Shown here piece by piece: positions 7,454 through 16,328 of a stretch of 48,832 bases of DNA (its first letter is position 1; each line of letters begins with the position of its first letter). The stretch spans positions 1 through 48,832 of the forward strand of contig JANYKV010000039.1 of assembly GCA_025358055.1 (NCBI GenBank), read 5' to 3'. A program made the position numbers and the translations under genes. The DNA comes from Gemmatimonadota bacterium. Its GTDB lineage: Bacteria > Gemmatimonadota > Gemmatimonadetes > Gemmatimonadales > GWC2-71-9. A model generated the notes under the pieces. That model saw only the letters and a list, made by a program, of their open reading frames with translations, was not told the origin of the DNA and ran no database searches.

Positions 7454-8641
7454 CTACGCTCGCTTCCGGTCGGGGTTGAAAAACGGGGTCGGCGTTACGT
7501 GGCCCAACGCACGCTTTCGTCGATGTTCGACCGTGACTTCCATGCTCAGGGCGGTGCCGTTCCGGAAGTGCGGAGCCTGTACATGGGCGAGCGCAAGGTA
7601 CTTCTTGAGCAACGGTGACCAACAGCCGCTGGACGCGTAACCCACTTGCATGTCGCCCACGTAGAGCGGGGTACTGGTTCGCCACGCGGTCGTCGGCAAC
7701 TGTGGCGCCAGTCCCATTGTGTTGTAGAGACGCTCCAAGGAGTCCCAGTCGATATCGATTCCGACAAACCGCCAGGCGGGATCCCCGCCGCGTTCTTTGA
7801 GCAACGCCCGCTTGCCGACGTAGGGTCCTTTGTCGAAGCTGACGGTCCACTCGAGACCCAGCTCCAACGGGGACGACTTCTGGTCCTCGATGACCGCATG
7901 ATGCGCGGACACATAGTCCACATCGAGCATGATCAGGCCGGCTTCCACCCGGGCCAAATCCAGCGCCCAGATGCCGGCGGGCGCAATGCCATACGGCTTC
8001 CCGTGACGGACCAACGCGTCCCAGAGCGGCAGGGCCTGGCCGGCATCCGCCCATAATTCGTAGCCGAGATCGCCGGTATAGCCGGTTCGGGAAATGGTGA
8101 CCGGGACTCCATCAATGGTGGTCTGGACCAATCGGAAATATTTGAGGTGCGCGATGTCCGCATTCGCGGCGCGCTCGAGGATGGAGCGCGACAATGGACC
8201 CTGGAGTGAAAGCGCGGCGATGGTCGCGGAGACGTCGCGGATCTGCACGTTCAGCCCCGCGGCGTTCTGATGGAGCCATCGCAGGTTCGGTTCCGCGGAC
8301 GTCAGTCGGAATGACTGCTCTTCTAACCGCGAGATCGTCCCATCGTCGACCACTTTCCCATGCGCATCACACCAGGGCGTGTACATCACTTGATTGAGCT
8401 TGCACTTCGTGACGTCGCGCGTCACCATCCGGTCCAGCAATCGCTCGGCGTCCGGACCAGTGATCGCATATTTGTACAGCGGGGACACGTCGATGAGCGC
8501 CGCGGCGTTCCGAATCGCCGCGTATTCCCGGTCGTGGCTCATCTCATACCCGCTGGCGACCGCATAACCGGCCCAGCGCCTCCAGGCGTGAGCTTCCATC
8601 AAAGCCGCGGTACGCGGGTGGAACGGCGTGGTCTTCAGCAT
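7454..8641 (-). CDS. GcvT-family folate-dependent aminomethyl-/methyltransferase
   Basis: A 395-residue protein of the GcvT/DmdA/LigM fold: the folate-binding domain runs from about 30 to 290 and the C-terminal barrel from about 300 to 390. Family landmarks are RNAAALIDVSPLYKYAITGP near the start, the acidic VVDDGTI loop where the catalytic Asp of GcvT lies, ISRTGYTGDLGYELW, and LELGLEWTVSFDKGPYVGK. No other glycine-cleavage gene (gcvH, gcvP) is present, so it is probably not the housekeeping T-protein. Relatives move a methyl or methylene group from amines, DMSP or methoxy-aromatics to tetrahydrofolate. It is first in the operon with two flavoproteins and a Rieske oxygenase. GAGGA lies five bases before the ATG. 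Confidence 0.9.
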   Translation of the reverse strand: MLKTTPFHPRTAALMEAHAWRRWAGYAVASGYEMSHDREYAAIRNAAALIDVSPLYKYAITGPDAERLLDRMVTRDVTKCKLNQVMYTPWCDAHGKVVDDGTISRLEEQSFRLTSAEPNLRWLHQNAAGLNVQIRDVSATIAALSLQGPLSRSILERAANADIAHLKYFRLVQTTIDGVPVTISRTGYTGDLGYELWADAGQALPLWDALVRHGKPYGIAPAGIWALDLARVEAGLIMLDVDYVSAHHAVIEDQKSSPLELGLEWTVSFDKGPYVGKRALLKERGGDPAWRFVGIDIDWDSLERLYNTMGLAPQLPTTAWRTSTPLYVGDMQVGYASSGCWSPLLKKYLALAHVQAPHFRNGTALSMEVTVEHRRKRALGHVTPTPFFNPDRKRA

Positions 8642-8773
8642 GCCTTCCTCTAGTCAGGCGAAACGCACAAAGGACGCGAATCCACACGGCACACCACCGC
8701 GGCGCTTACACCAGCATTTGAGGACGCCAAGAGGAGGTCGGGGTCGATCCGCGTCACCTTCGATCCGGGCCCA

Positions 8774-8782
8774 AGTATACCA
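8774..8782 (-). promoter_or_regulatory. Candidate extended -10 promoter for the GcvT/CrtI/Rieske operon
   Basis: On the minus strand this reads TGGTATACT, an extended -10 (TGn followed by TATACT, one mismatch to TATAAT). It lies about 130 bases ahead of the GcvT start, in the gap before the operon. No good -35 box is seen, which extended -10 promoters can do without. The leader it would give is fairly long. Confidence 0.4.
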
Positions 8783-8832
8783 TTCACCCGAGGGTTCCGC
8801 ACGGGCCTCGAGGTATGATGCGGGCGCGCAAC

Positions 8833-9519
8833 TCACCAATATTCCCAATGCCCCCGCCACAATGCCAGCACCGCCAAACCCGCATTCGTCGTGGCGTGGG
8901 CAATCATCAAGTCGCCGAGGCTTCGGGTCTTTTGCAGGTACCAATTGTAAACCAGCCCCGCGAGGAGCCCAACTTCCCAAAAGGAGCCATGCTCGCTCGC
9001 AAAGAGCACCGCAGTGGCCACAAATGTGATCGGCCGGAAAAAACCGAGAGGCACTCGACTCACATCCATATCCACCATCCACCGCGGCAACCATCCACGC
9101 CAGAACAACTCTTCCGCGATCGGGACGATGAGAACGGCGCGCAGAAATCGAAGGGTCAACCACAACGGCGCGTGACGCATTTCCACCGGCACCGAACTCT
9201 GGACCGTTCCCAACAGCGGATTTTGGAAGAGCGCGGACGATCGATACCCCGCGATCAGGAAATCCGGCGCAATCCAGACGCCCAAAACCACCAGCCCCAC
9301 CCCAATGCTTTGAAGCCAAAAAGGCGCAACCCGCGGAAGAACGGAACGGGAGAAAATCCAAATGACGCCGCCGACGCCGGCGACCCACGCCACTCCCAAG
9401 GCAATCGGCGAGCGAATGAGGGAAGGCCCCAACGCAAGAAACAGAAGGAACACGACGAACGGTGCGGTGTACTGGAGCGTGGTCCCGGTTCCCTTCGACC
9501 GAGCATCGAGGTCGTTCAT
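8833..9519 (-). CDS. CPBP-family intramembrane metalloprotease (CAAX-protease-related)
   Basis: A 228-residue integral membrane protein with about six hydrophobic segments. The CPBP/ABI signature is complete: motif 1 EELFWRGWLPR (EE-x3-R), motif 2 FASEH, and motif 3 HATTNA. In the CAAX-protease superfamily the paired Glu and the two His form the active site inside the membrane. The length and the start MNDLDARSKGTG fit. It lies between the Rieske operon and the divergent NlpC/P60 gene, with about 190 bases on its 3' side. Substrates of bacterial CPBP proteins are mostly unknown; roles in bacteriocin immunity and protein sorting are described for some. Confidence 0.9.
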   Translation of the reverse strand: MNDLDARSKGTGTTLQYTAPFVVFLLFLALGPSLIRSPIALGVAWVAGVGGVIWIFSRSVLPRVAPFWLQSIGVGLVVLGVWIAPDFLIAGYRSSALFQNPLLGTVQSSVPVEMRHAPLWLTLRFLRAVLIVPIAEELFWRGWLPRWMVDMDVSRVPLGFFRPITFVATAVLFASEHGSFWEVGLLAGLVYNWYLQKTRSLGDLMIAHATTNAGLAVLALWRGHWEYW

Positions 9520-9615
9520 GAATTCCCGAAAACGTGGAGGACCATCAGAGATAGTGTGAGTGCCCCGAAATCTAGCTTAGGGTTTCGGCGCGAGCCGTCT
9601 CCGATCGGTTCCACC

Positions 9616-10275
9616 ATGAAACGTCCAAAACTCAATCTCAGGATGGACATCAGGCCGCGATGGGGCGATAATGTCAAAATGCTACCGCCGGCCTCTTCCC
9701 GAAGATCTCCCATCTGGAGACGCACCCTCCTACCTACGTTTGGGATGGTTTTGGGTTTGGCCGCAGCGACCCACGCGCAGGACAGCGCCGCCGCGTACAG
9801 TTCCCCCAAGCCGTTTGAGGCATTCAGCCGAACGATTCTCAATGGTCGGGACTCGGTGGTGAGGCTCGCTCGATCACAGGTGGGGCTGAGATACCGGTTA
9901 GGGGCGACGTCACCGGGGAAAGCGTTCGACTGCAGCGGCCTGGTGCAATGGGTCATGTCCCTGTTCGATGTCCGGCTTCCCCGTACCGCTGCGCAGCAGG
10001 CACGCCTTGGAATCGAAATCCCGAAGGACACCACTCAAATCCTTCCTGGCGACCTCCTATTTTTTGGTCGGGGCAAGCGGGTCACCCATATCGGGATTTA
10101 CGTGGGTGAAGGAAAGTACGTCCACGCCAGCAATCGCCGAAAAGGCATCATCGAGAGCCAGTTGAGCCAGGCCCGACAGACTTGGTGGCGCGGCGTGCGA
10201 CGAGTCCTCCCGGCCGAAGCAGATTCCGTCCGGCGCGCCGACAGCGTCGCCGTGAGCGACCGTTCGGGGTCCTGA
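9616..10275 (+). CDS. Secreted NlpC/P60 cell-wall hydrolase
   Basis: The NlpC/P60 papain-like domain fills residues from about 75 to 195. The Cys nucleophile is in KAFDCSGLVQWVM, the first His in RVTHIGIYVGEG, and the third polar residue in KYVHASN. These enzymes cut the D-gamma-glutamyl-meso-diaminopimelate or similar bonds in peptidoglycan peptides. There are three in-frame starts (9616, 9643, 9679). The hydrophobic export signal (LLPTFGMVLGLAAATHAQ) lies closest to the one at 9679, which would give a normal-length signal peptide; I list the longest reading. None has a strong ribosome site. The tail after the domain is short and Ser/Arg-rich. It is divergent from the CPBP gene. Confidence 0.87.
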   Translation: MKRPKLNLRMDIRPRWGDNVKMLPPASSRRSPIWRRTLLPTFGMVLGLAAATHAQDSAAAYSSPKPFEAFSRTILNGRDSVVRLARSQVGLRYRLGATSPGKAFDCSGLVQWVMSLFDVRLPRTAAQQARLGIEIPKDTTQILPGDLLFFGRGKRVTHIGIYVGEGKYVHASNRRKGIIESQLSQARQTWWRGVRRVLPAEADSVRRADSVAVSDRSGS

Positions 10276-10484
10276 TCGACGGTCTGGGTCCATAAGCGCT
10301 CCACCAACACTCTCCCCCAAAACGTGTGGTCGTCCGCATGCGAGCCGCGCACCCGGTGAACGCCCGGTTGTTGCCGTGTGAGGCGTACGGCGCAATCAGG
10401 GCCTGCCGTGGCGAACCGCGACCGGCCCGGTCTCCGATCCGATCGGCGCAAATGCAGATCAGACGGCCCCGACTCAAACCGCTT

Positions 10485-13340
10485 CTAGAACGCGTACTGC
10501 AAGCGCGTTGTGATGAAGCGGCCCAGCATAGGCACTCCAACGAAGGTCTGATAGGCATGGTTGAGCAGGTTCGTGCCGCTCAGCCCCAACATCAATCGGC
10601 GATCCCCGAATGGGAGACGCCACGAAAAATTGGCATCGAACACGCCGTAATCGGGGGTCGACTGCCGGGAGCCGTCCGCGTTGAGGTCGGTGGCGTAGAC
10701 CCCCGAGTTGATCGGAAACCCTCGCACCGCCCGGAATCGCAGCTCGAAGCTCCATCCATTTGGGTCATCTCGATACCGGCCCGTAAGAGTCCCTTTACCT
10801 TTTGCGGCGTTGAGCGCGATATCGGACACCCCACCGCTCGATCCCGAATTCAAGGCCACAACCGAGGCGGGAAAGAAATCCTTGTTGACGAGCGACACGG
10901 TTCCCGCGACGGAGAAGTGATTGTTGATGATGTAGTCCAAGGCGAAATCGGTACCAAAGAGATCCACCTGACCGAAATTCCGGTACGTCAGAACGATGTC
11001 CGACGCGTTGGTCAACGTGCTGTTGTGGGGCACCACCGTACCAAGCGGCACGCCCGTCGTTGCCGCACTGGTGGACCCAGGCAGCCCTGCCATGGCCGTG
11101 CCAACCGCCCCAGCAATCGAGGCCGGAAGGAAGTTCGAAAGATACGCAATCGTGCTGGCCCGATCGAGGAATACGTTGGGGGTTTCGACCAGGAGCGGCC
11201 CGATGAAGTTGTCCTTTCGCTCGTACCACAGGTCAATCGACAACCGAGCCTTCCCGCCGAAAATGGCCTTGTAGCCCAACTCGAGACTGTTCGTGATGGT
11301 CGGCTTCAATGCGTTGATGTCCCGGACATCGGTCCCGAGAATGTCCTCGAACTTGCCACTGGTCGGATTCAAACGACGGAGCTGAGTTCCGACTTGGTTC
11401 GTGGGCGCGGGGATCGCGGCCAATGCCGTCGCGAGTGGCGGCGGAAGGCCTCGCGCGACCGCGCCGACCGCCACTTGCCAAAGGATGGCGGCATTCGCGG
11501 GTAACAGGCCGAGTTGTGGGGCGAACGGCGATCGCATGCAGAGATTGTCCACCCCGCCCGCCGGGCAGCCTGGATCCGTTATCCCATCGCCCGAGCCACG
11601 GAATTGGAATCCGGTGTGCGGAACTCCTAGCGCCCGAACCGTGTACGGCCCCGCGTGCCCCGCCACAAGGTCGAGGAACAAATCGGTGTTGTCCGGCGTT
11701 TCGAACGCTCGGTTGTAGGTGAATCGAACATTCTGATTCTCATCCGGCTTGAACACCAGCGCCGCACGGGGCGAGAACACCGCTTTGTCCAATCGGTTGT
11801 TCTTGTCGACTCGTATGGCGCCCAAGACCTCCCAGTTCGGTGAGAGCCGGGTCAGCGAATGGACGTAGCCGCCGATCTCTTTGATCTGGTCGTCGTTCTC
11901 GTTCCGGCCGTTGATGCTGCCCTCGGTGATTGGATTAGTAAAGATGTAATCGGCGCCATAGAGAATGGACTCGTTCTTCCCGAGATCGAAGCCATGCTGG
12001 AACTGCGCCGCGAAGAGGCGGGACCTATCGGTGATTGGATTGCCGGACCGCAGCAGAAAGGTCTCGCCGGCGTCGCTGAAATTTCCGAAGGCCTGAAGGA
12101 ACAGCCTCTTGTGGTGGAACCGGCCCTGCAACGTCTGATAAGTCCAGTCCCGCGCTTGACTGGCGCCGATACCGGTGAGCTCAATCAAATTGTTCGCGGT
12201 CGTCCGGCCGTAGCTCAGGATGGCTTCCGTATTTTCGTTCGGGCGATAGTCGAGCCGCGCCTCACCGCCCCACTTCTTGAGGTTGTAGTCCCGGCACGTA
12301 TCCACGGCGCAGATATGTTTGCACGTGCTGGCCTGCCCGAGTACGCAGTTGTTGTTCGCGTCGATCAGCGAGGTCGGTTCGCCTGGATCGACGTACCTCC
12401 AGTCGGTGCCGCTGACGTAGTCACCCGAAATCTTGTACGCCAGTTTGTCGCCGATAGTACCCGCGTGCCGGAAGCTCGCGTGCAAAAGGCCCGACGCATC
12501 GTCGGCCTTGCCGGTGCTGGTGAAGGGAAAAGTCTGGCCACCGGCGAACGAGCCCCCGCGATAGCCACCTTCCAGCGAGAGGATGGTCCCAGTGGAATTG
12601 AACGGCGACTTGGTGATGATGTTCAACACGCCATTCGCCGAGTTGGGGCCATACAACGCCGCTCCGGGGCCGAGGACGAACTCGATATGGTCGATGTCTT
12701 CGTTCGTGGTTGGAAAGAACGCAGGCACGTTCACCCGAAGGGAGGGCACCGAGGCGAAGCGATTGTCAGTGAGCGTCAACAGGGCCCCGGAAAAGGCGTT
12801 ATTGAACCCCCGCGCCACTACGTTCGATTGCAAGAGGCCGCCCTGGGAGATGTCGACGCCCGGAAGCCCCCGGAGGTGGTCCGTTACGGAGAGGGCCGGA
12901 CGCTCAGCCACCTCCACCGCCGAAACGACACCAACCGAGGCGGGCGCATCGATCACCTTCTCAGGCGCTCTGGATGCGGTCACCACCACCTCATTCAGCT
13001 GGGCGGCCTGCGGTGCCAGGTTCGCGTCGACCGTGGTGGGCGAACCTGCGGTCACCGAGACCCCAGGCATGCGCGCCGGGGCATACCCGATGCTGCTGAT
13101 GAGGACCAGGTAGGTACCAGGCGCAATGGAGGCGATCCGATAGGCGCCATCAGAACCGGAGGTCGCGCGGGCAACCACGGCGGTTCCCGTGAACACCTGG
13201 ATCATGGAGCCGGGCAACGGTGCTTTCGACTCCGCGTCCGTCACCTTCCCCGCGATCGAGCCAGTCTGTGCCGCCAACGGTGCTGCCAGTCCAAGCCCCA
13301 GCATAACGGCTAACACGCTCTTCCAGATCCGAACGCTCAT
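10485..13340 (-). CDS. TonB-dependent outer-membrane receptor with CarboxypepD-reg-like N-domain
   Basis: A 951-residue protein. A signal peptide (1-25, ending AAPLAAQ) is followed by a beta-sandwich carboxypeptidase-regulatory-like domain (about 27-115: GSIAGKVTDAESKAPLPGSM through the Ala/Gln-rich end). The plug domain follows (about 118-250: NEVVVTASRAPEKVIDAPAS, then VEFVLGPGAALYGPNSANGV style motifs) and then the 22-strand barrel, ending in the aromatic-final strand TTRLQYAF. It imports a large or scarce nutrient across the outer membrane with TonB energy; no TonB or ExbBD is present here. An extracellular loop holds four Cys within about 18 residues (near residue 345), and another has two. 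GAGG lies eight bases before the ATG. The ligand is unknown. Confidence 0.95.
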   Translation of the reverse strand: MSVRIWKSVLAVMLGLGLAAPLAAQTGSIAGKVTDAESKAPLPGSMIQVFTGTAVVARATSGSDGAYRIASIAPGTYLVLISSIGYAPARMPGVSVTAGSPTTVDANLAPQAAQLNEVVVTASRAPEKVIDAPASVGVVSAVEVAERPALSVTDHLRGLPGVDISQGGLLQSNVVARGFNNAFSGALLTLTDNRFASVPSLRVNVPAFFPTTNEDIDHIEFVLGPGAALYGPNSANGVLNIITKSPFNSTGTILSLEGGYRGGSFAGGQTFPFTSTGKADDASGLLHASFRHAGTIGDKLAYKISGDYVSGTDWRYVDPGEPTSLIDANNNCVLGQASTCKHICAVDTCRDYNLKKWGGEARLDYRPNENTEAILSYGRTTANNLIELTGIGASQARDWTYQTLQGRFHHKRLFLQAFGNFSDAGETFLLRSGNPITDRSRLFAAQFQHGFDLGKNESILYGADYIFTNPITEGSINGRNENDDQIKEIGGYVHSLTRLSPNWEVLGAIRVDKNNRLDKAVFSPRAALVFKPDENQNVRFTYNRAFETPDNTDLFLDLVAGHAGPYTVRALGVPHTGFQFRGSGDGITDPGCPAGGVDNLCMRSPFAPQLGLLPANAAILWQVAVGAVARGLPPPLATALAAIPAPTNQVGTQLRRLNPTSGKFEDILGTDVRDINALKPTITNSLELGYKAIFGGKARLSIDLWYERKDNFIGPLLVETPNVFLDRASTIAYLSNFLPASIAGAVGTAMAGLPGSTSAATTGVPLGTVVPHNSTLTNASDIVLTYRNFGQVDLFGTDFALDYIINNHFSVAGTVSLVNKDFFPASVVALNSGSSGGVSDIALNAAKGKGTLTGRYRDDPNGWSFELRFRAVRGFPINSGVYATDLNADGSRQSTPDYGVFDANFSWRLPFGDRRLMLGLSGTNLLNHAYQTFVGVPMLGRFITTRLQYAF

Positions 13341-13748
13341 GCGGCTAACCTCGTGAATGAGTCAGTAGTGGAGGTGTCATTGGCCGGTGGTGTTCTACAT
13401 CAACTTGGAAACCCTCAGCTCGCCCAAAAAACTGGTAGCACGAGAACGGTAGCCGAGAGATATGAGCATGGCACAGAATGAGATAGGTGTGCCGAAATAG
13501 GCCCTCGCTCCGGCCGTCTGTCAAGTGCAATCTTGGTCTCTGGGGCACCAGGCCGGGCCCTCTGATTCTGCCCGGTCGCGCTCGGTTCGATCACCTCTCA
13601 AATAAATGTCAACCCCTTCACAAACAATCACTTACTGCACACGCCAGGGGAGGCATGTTGGTTGCTTGTCTTTTCTCAGGCGTGTCATTCCTGGACCCAT
13701 GAGCATCTCCGCGAGAGGCCAGGAAAGTCTACCAGGTTCGGAGGGGGT
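13341..13748. other. Divergent intergenic region, 408 bases
   Basis: This gap separates the TonB receptor (minus) from the TPR-like/kinase pair (plus) and should hold both promoters. The stretch around 13590-13645 is clearly richer in A and T than its surroundings, a likely promoter zone for the plus-strand genes. I find no convincing -35/-10 pair, no RNA gene, no long repeat and no protein-like reading frame. Confidence 0.6.
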
Positions 13749-14357
13749 ATGATCAAACGGCTGTACATCGCTGGGCTCGGGTACGCGGCGATCTGCGCGT
13801 ATGTCATCCTGACCAAGCCGACTCCCCGTCTGACCGTTGCCCCAGCGGCCTCAGCCGCGCCAGGTCAAAAACCGCCCCACGCCGTCGCGCCGCCGCGGAC
13901 CACCTCCGGTTTTGAGTGGTTCCAACAAACCAAACCCTTTTGCAATATGGTCGAGGTGGAGAATCGTCTCCGCCAAGCGCCCGCCCCCAGCACGCGCGAT
14001 GGCCAAGGGTTCCGTGCGGCGTGCCTGGCGATCGCGGGCAAGATTGATTCGGCCCGGGCGGTTATCCAAGCGTTGAATCCGGGAGACCGCGGCACGGCGG
14101 CCTCGGTCGTCTTCGAAGTGGGGCACCCGGTCGCCGACGCTGGGGACGATCGTGCGGCGGGACCGATGATGGAGTTAGTGTTGGATTTCTGGCCCCAGAA
14201 CTACATGGCCCAGTACCACGCGGGCATGTCGGAATACGCCCTGGGCCAGCCCGAAATCGCTCAGGCGCACCTGCACCGGTTCCTGGATCTGTACCAGGCA
14301 CACGACGGTTGGCGCAGCAACGCGATGACAGTGCTCGCGCGCATCGAACACCGATGA
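13749..14357 (+). CDS. Membrane-anchored TPR-like protein, partner of the kinase
   Basis: A 202-residue protein. The ATG at 13749 follows GGAGGGGG closely. Residues 4-22 (LYIAGLGYAAICAYVIL) form one membrane helix. A Pro/Ala-rich linker leads to a helical domain with TPR-type spacing (about 60-200), seen in FRAACLAIAGKIDSARAVIQ and YALGQPEIAQAHLHRFLDLY. It therefore looks like a periplasmic helical-repeat domain tied to the inner membrane. Its stop overlaps the start of the Ser/Thr kinase gene (ATGA at 14354-14357), so the two are made together. It may sense or scaffold for the kinase; that is inference from the overlap only. No catalytic motif is visible. Confidence 0.8.
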   Translation: MIKRLYIAGLGYAAICAYVILTKPTPRLTVAPAASAAPGQKPPHAVAPPRTTSGFEWFQQTKPFCNMVEVENRLRQAPAPSTRDGQGFRAACLAIAGKIDSARAVIQALNPGDRGTAASVVFEVGHPVADAGDDRAAGPMMELVLDFWPQNYMAQYHAGMSEYALGQPEIAQAHLHRFLDLYQAHDGWRSNAMTVLARIEHR

Positions 14358-16213
14358 ACCCCTCACCGTACCTCAGCATTGGCGAGGTCCTGAAAGGCCG
14401 CTACGAAATCCGGCGTGAGGTTGGTCGCGGCGGGTATTCGGTGGTGTACGCGGCGCTGGACCGTTCTCTCGGCACCGAAGTCGCCGTCAAATTACTGGTG
14501 CCTCCGCCCACCCTGGGCAACACGGCCCGCGAGCGCATGCGGCGCGAAGTTCAAGCGGTGCGCGGGCTCAATCATGAACACATCGTCGGCATTCACGATT
14601 TTTTGGAAGAAGGCGCTTGGAGCTTCATCATCATGGATTTGATCCCGGGCCCGGACCTGGCCGTCCGGGTTCAGGATCGCGGGCCACTGCCCCTCACCGA
14701 CGCGATTCAGCTCGGACGTGCCATCGCCGACGCTCTGGCGTTTGCGCATCGTCACGGGGTGCTCCACCGTGACGTGAAACCCCAAAACATCATTCTTGCA
14801 CCTGACGGACGAGCCCGCCTCACCGACTTCGGCGCCGCCCGTATCGAGGGTCAAGTGACCATGACGCAAACGGGCGGCTTGGTCGGGACCCTCGCCTACT
14901 CCGCGCCCGAGGTCCTCGCCGGGCATCGAGCCGACGCACGCGCCGACGTATACGCCCTCGGCATGACATTGTACTTCGCCCTGGTCGGACGGCTACCCGA
15001 TCGCCTGTCACCTCACCTCCCTCCGCCCGCCTTGCCCGACGGATATCATCCCCGAGATCTGCGCCCGGCCATCCCGCCCGCGATCGATGCCCTTGTCGCC
15101 CGCGCGACGGCGGCCGCTCCCGGGCGACGGTTTCCCACGGCAGGTGGGATGTTGGAAGCGCTGGCGTCAGACGACACAAGCCTGCGGCTCTCGACCGCCG
15201 ACCTGGGCGCTGACCTCGCGGAGTGCGTGCTTTGCGGAGGACCCGATCCTCTGGGGCTCGTGATCTGCCCGAGTTGCGGCGGCGGTGAGCCGACCCGCGG
15301 CGACGCGATGATCATGCTCGGTCGGCCCACGAGCCAGCGCGCCCGGGATGACCTGCACACCGCCGTTCGAAATGTCGTCGGACCCCATGCACCCGGTGCC
15401 GATCTGACCGCCGTGGTCGAGGGAGAACAACCCCTGCTCCGCGTTCACTCCGACGCGGTCGGGACGGTGCTCAAACATCTCCTCGCCCGAGGAATTCCAG
15501 CCACGTTGCTGCCGGAACGCCATGCGTGGCGTGCCGTCCCGCTCCGCTATTATGGAGCGCTCGTGCTCATGTTGCTGATGGGGTGGAGCGCAGGTGAGGT
15601 GGTTCCGGCGTTGACGCCCATCACCCCGCTGCTGGTCGCGCTCTGGCTACTCCTCGGCATTCGCGCCGTACGGCGCCCAGCCATCGCACCCCATCGCCGT
15701 CCACGAACGATACCGCCCGCCGTCGAACATCGGATTCTCCAGACAATGACCCGGCTTCCATCCCATGCCGCCCGTCACTTGCTCGCTGATTTCGTCCGGA
15801 CCGGCACGCGACTTCACACCCAGCTCACGAGATTGGGCGCGAGCGAAGCCCAGGTGCAGCTCGAAGGTTTGCTCGGAACGGCCTGCGACAGCGCGGAAGA
15901 CATTGCGGAGCTCGATGATCACCTCCTTAGCCTGGAACGCCATCGCGACCGGCTACCGGCGACTTCGAGCGACAATCTTCGCCTCGCGGAGATGATCGCC
16001 ACAACCGAAAAGACGCGCGATGCGCTGGTCCACCAACAACTCGAAGCTCTCGCCACGCTCGCGAAAGCGAACCAGCGCGCCATGACCTCGGCGGGCAGCG
16101 CGAGCGTCGAGCTTGGCATCCTCTCCGCGAACTTTGAGCGCGAATCGGAGGCCCACGCCGCGGCACTCCGCGAGTTGGAAGTGTTTCTGGCGGAGGCCCC
16201 TGCCCTGGCTTAG
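14354..16213 (+). CDS. Transmembrane Hanks-type serine/threonine kinase with zinc ribbon
   Basis: A 619-residue protein. The kinase domain covers about 17-270: glycine loop GRGGYSVV (24-31), Lys46 in VAVKLL, Glu65, catalytic loop H138-R-D-V-K-P-Q-N145, and D158-F-G. All key residues are present, so it should be active. After it comes a four-Cys zinc ribbon (C291-x2-C294...C305-x2-C308), a small alpha/beta segment (about 330-395), two membrane helices (about 400-438) and a long helical coiled-coil-like C-terminus (about 465-619). With two crossings, both ends are on the same side. Bacterial kinases of this type often control transcription or envelope growth. It overlaps the TPR-like gene upstream and shows no substrate gene next door. 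Confidence 0.93.
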   Translation: MNPSPYLSIGEVLKGRYEIRREVGRGGYSVVYAALDRSLGTEVAVKLLVPPPTLGNTARERMRREVQAVRGLNHEHIVGIHDFLEEGAWSFIIMDLIPGPDLAVRVQDRGPLPLTDAIQLGRAIADALAFAHRHGVLHRDVKPQNIILAPDGRARLTDFGAARIEGQVTMTQTGGLVGTLAYSAPEVLAGHRADARADVYALGMTLYFALVGRLPDRLSPHLPPPALPDGYHPRDLRPAIPPAIDALVARATAAAPGRRFPTAGGMLEALASDDTSLRLSTADLGADLAECVLCGGPDPLGLVICPSCGGGEPTRGDAMIMLGRPTSQRARDDLHTAVRNVVGPHAPGADLTAVVEGEQPLLRVHSDAVGTVLKHLLARGIPATLLPERHAWRAVPLRYYGALVLMLLMGWSAGEVVPALTPITPLLVALWLLLGIRAVRRPAIAPHRRPRTIPPAVEHRILQTMTRLPSHAARHLLADFVRTGTRLHTQLTRLGASEAQVQLEGLLGTACDSAEDIAELDDHLLSLERHRDRLPATSSDNLRLAEMIATTEKTRDALVHQQLEALATLAKANQRAMTSAGSASVELGILSANFERESEAHAAALRELEVFLAEAPALA

Positions 16214-16328
16214 CGGCCTCCGCCCGGTCTTCCCCTTCACTTCTCCGAGGTCTCGCCTTACTCCTTCATTTCCGGCGTCCCCGTGGTGTGGACGCGCATT
16301 CGCTCCCCAAACCTCCACCCCCCTCACT

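Noticed and set aside
5868-8054. Reading the CrtI-like copy A gene from 8054 instead of 7445.
   Set aside because: The extra 200 residues overlap the GcvT gene and are unlike any protein; AGGAGG before 7445 fixes the start.
13655-13702. A 15-residue frame (MLVACLFSGVSFLDP) ahead of the TPR-like gene, possible leader peptide.
   Set aside because: The purine run is only one base from the ATG, too close for a good ribosome site, and nothing else supports attenuation.
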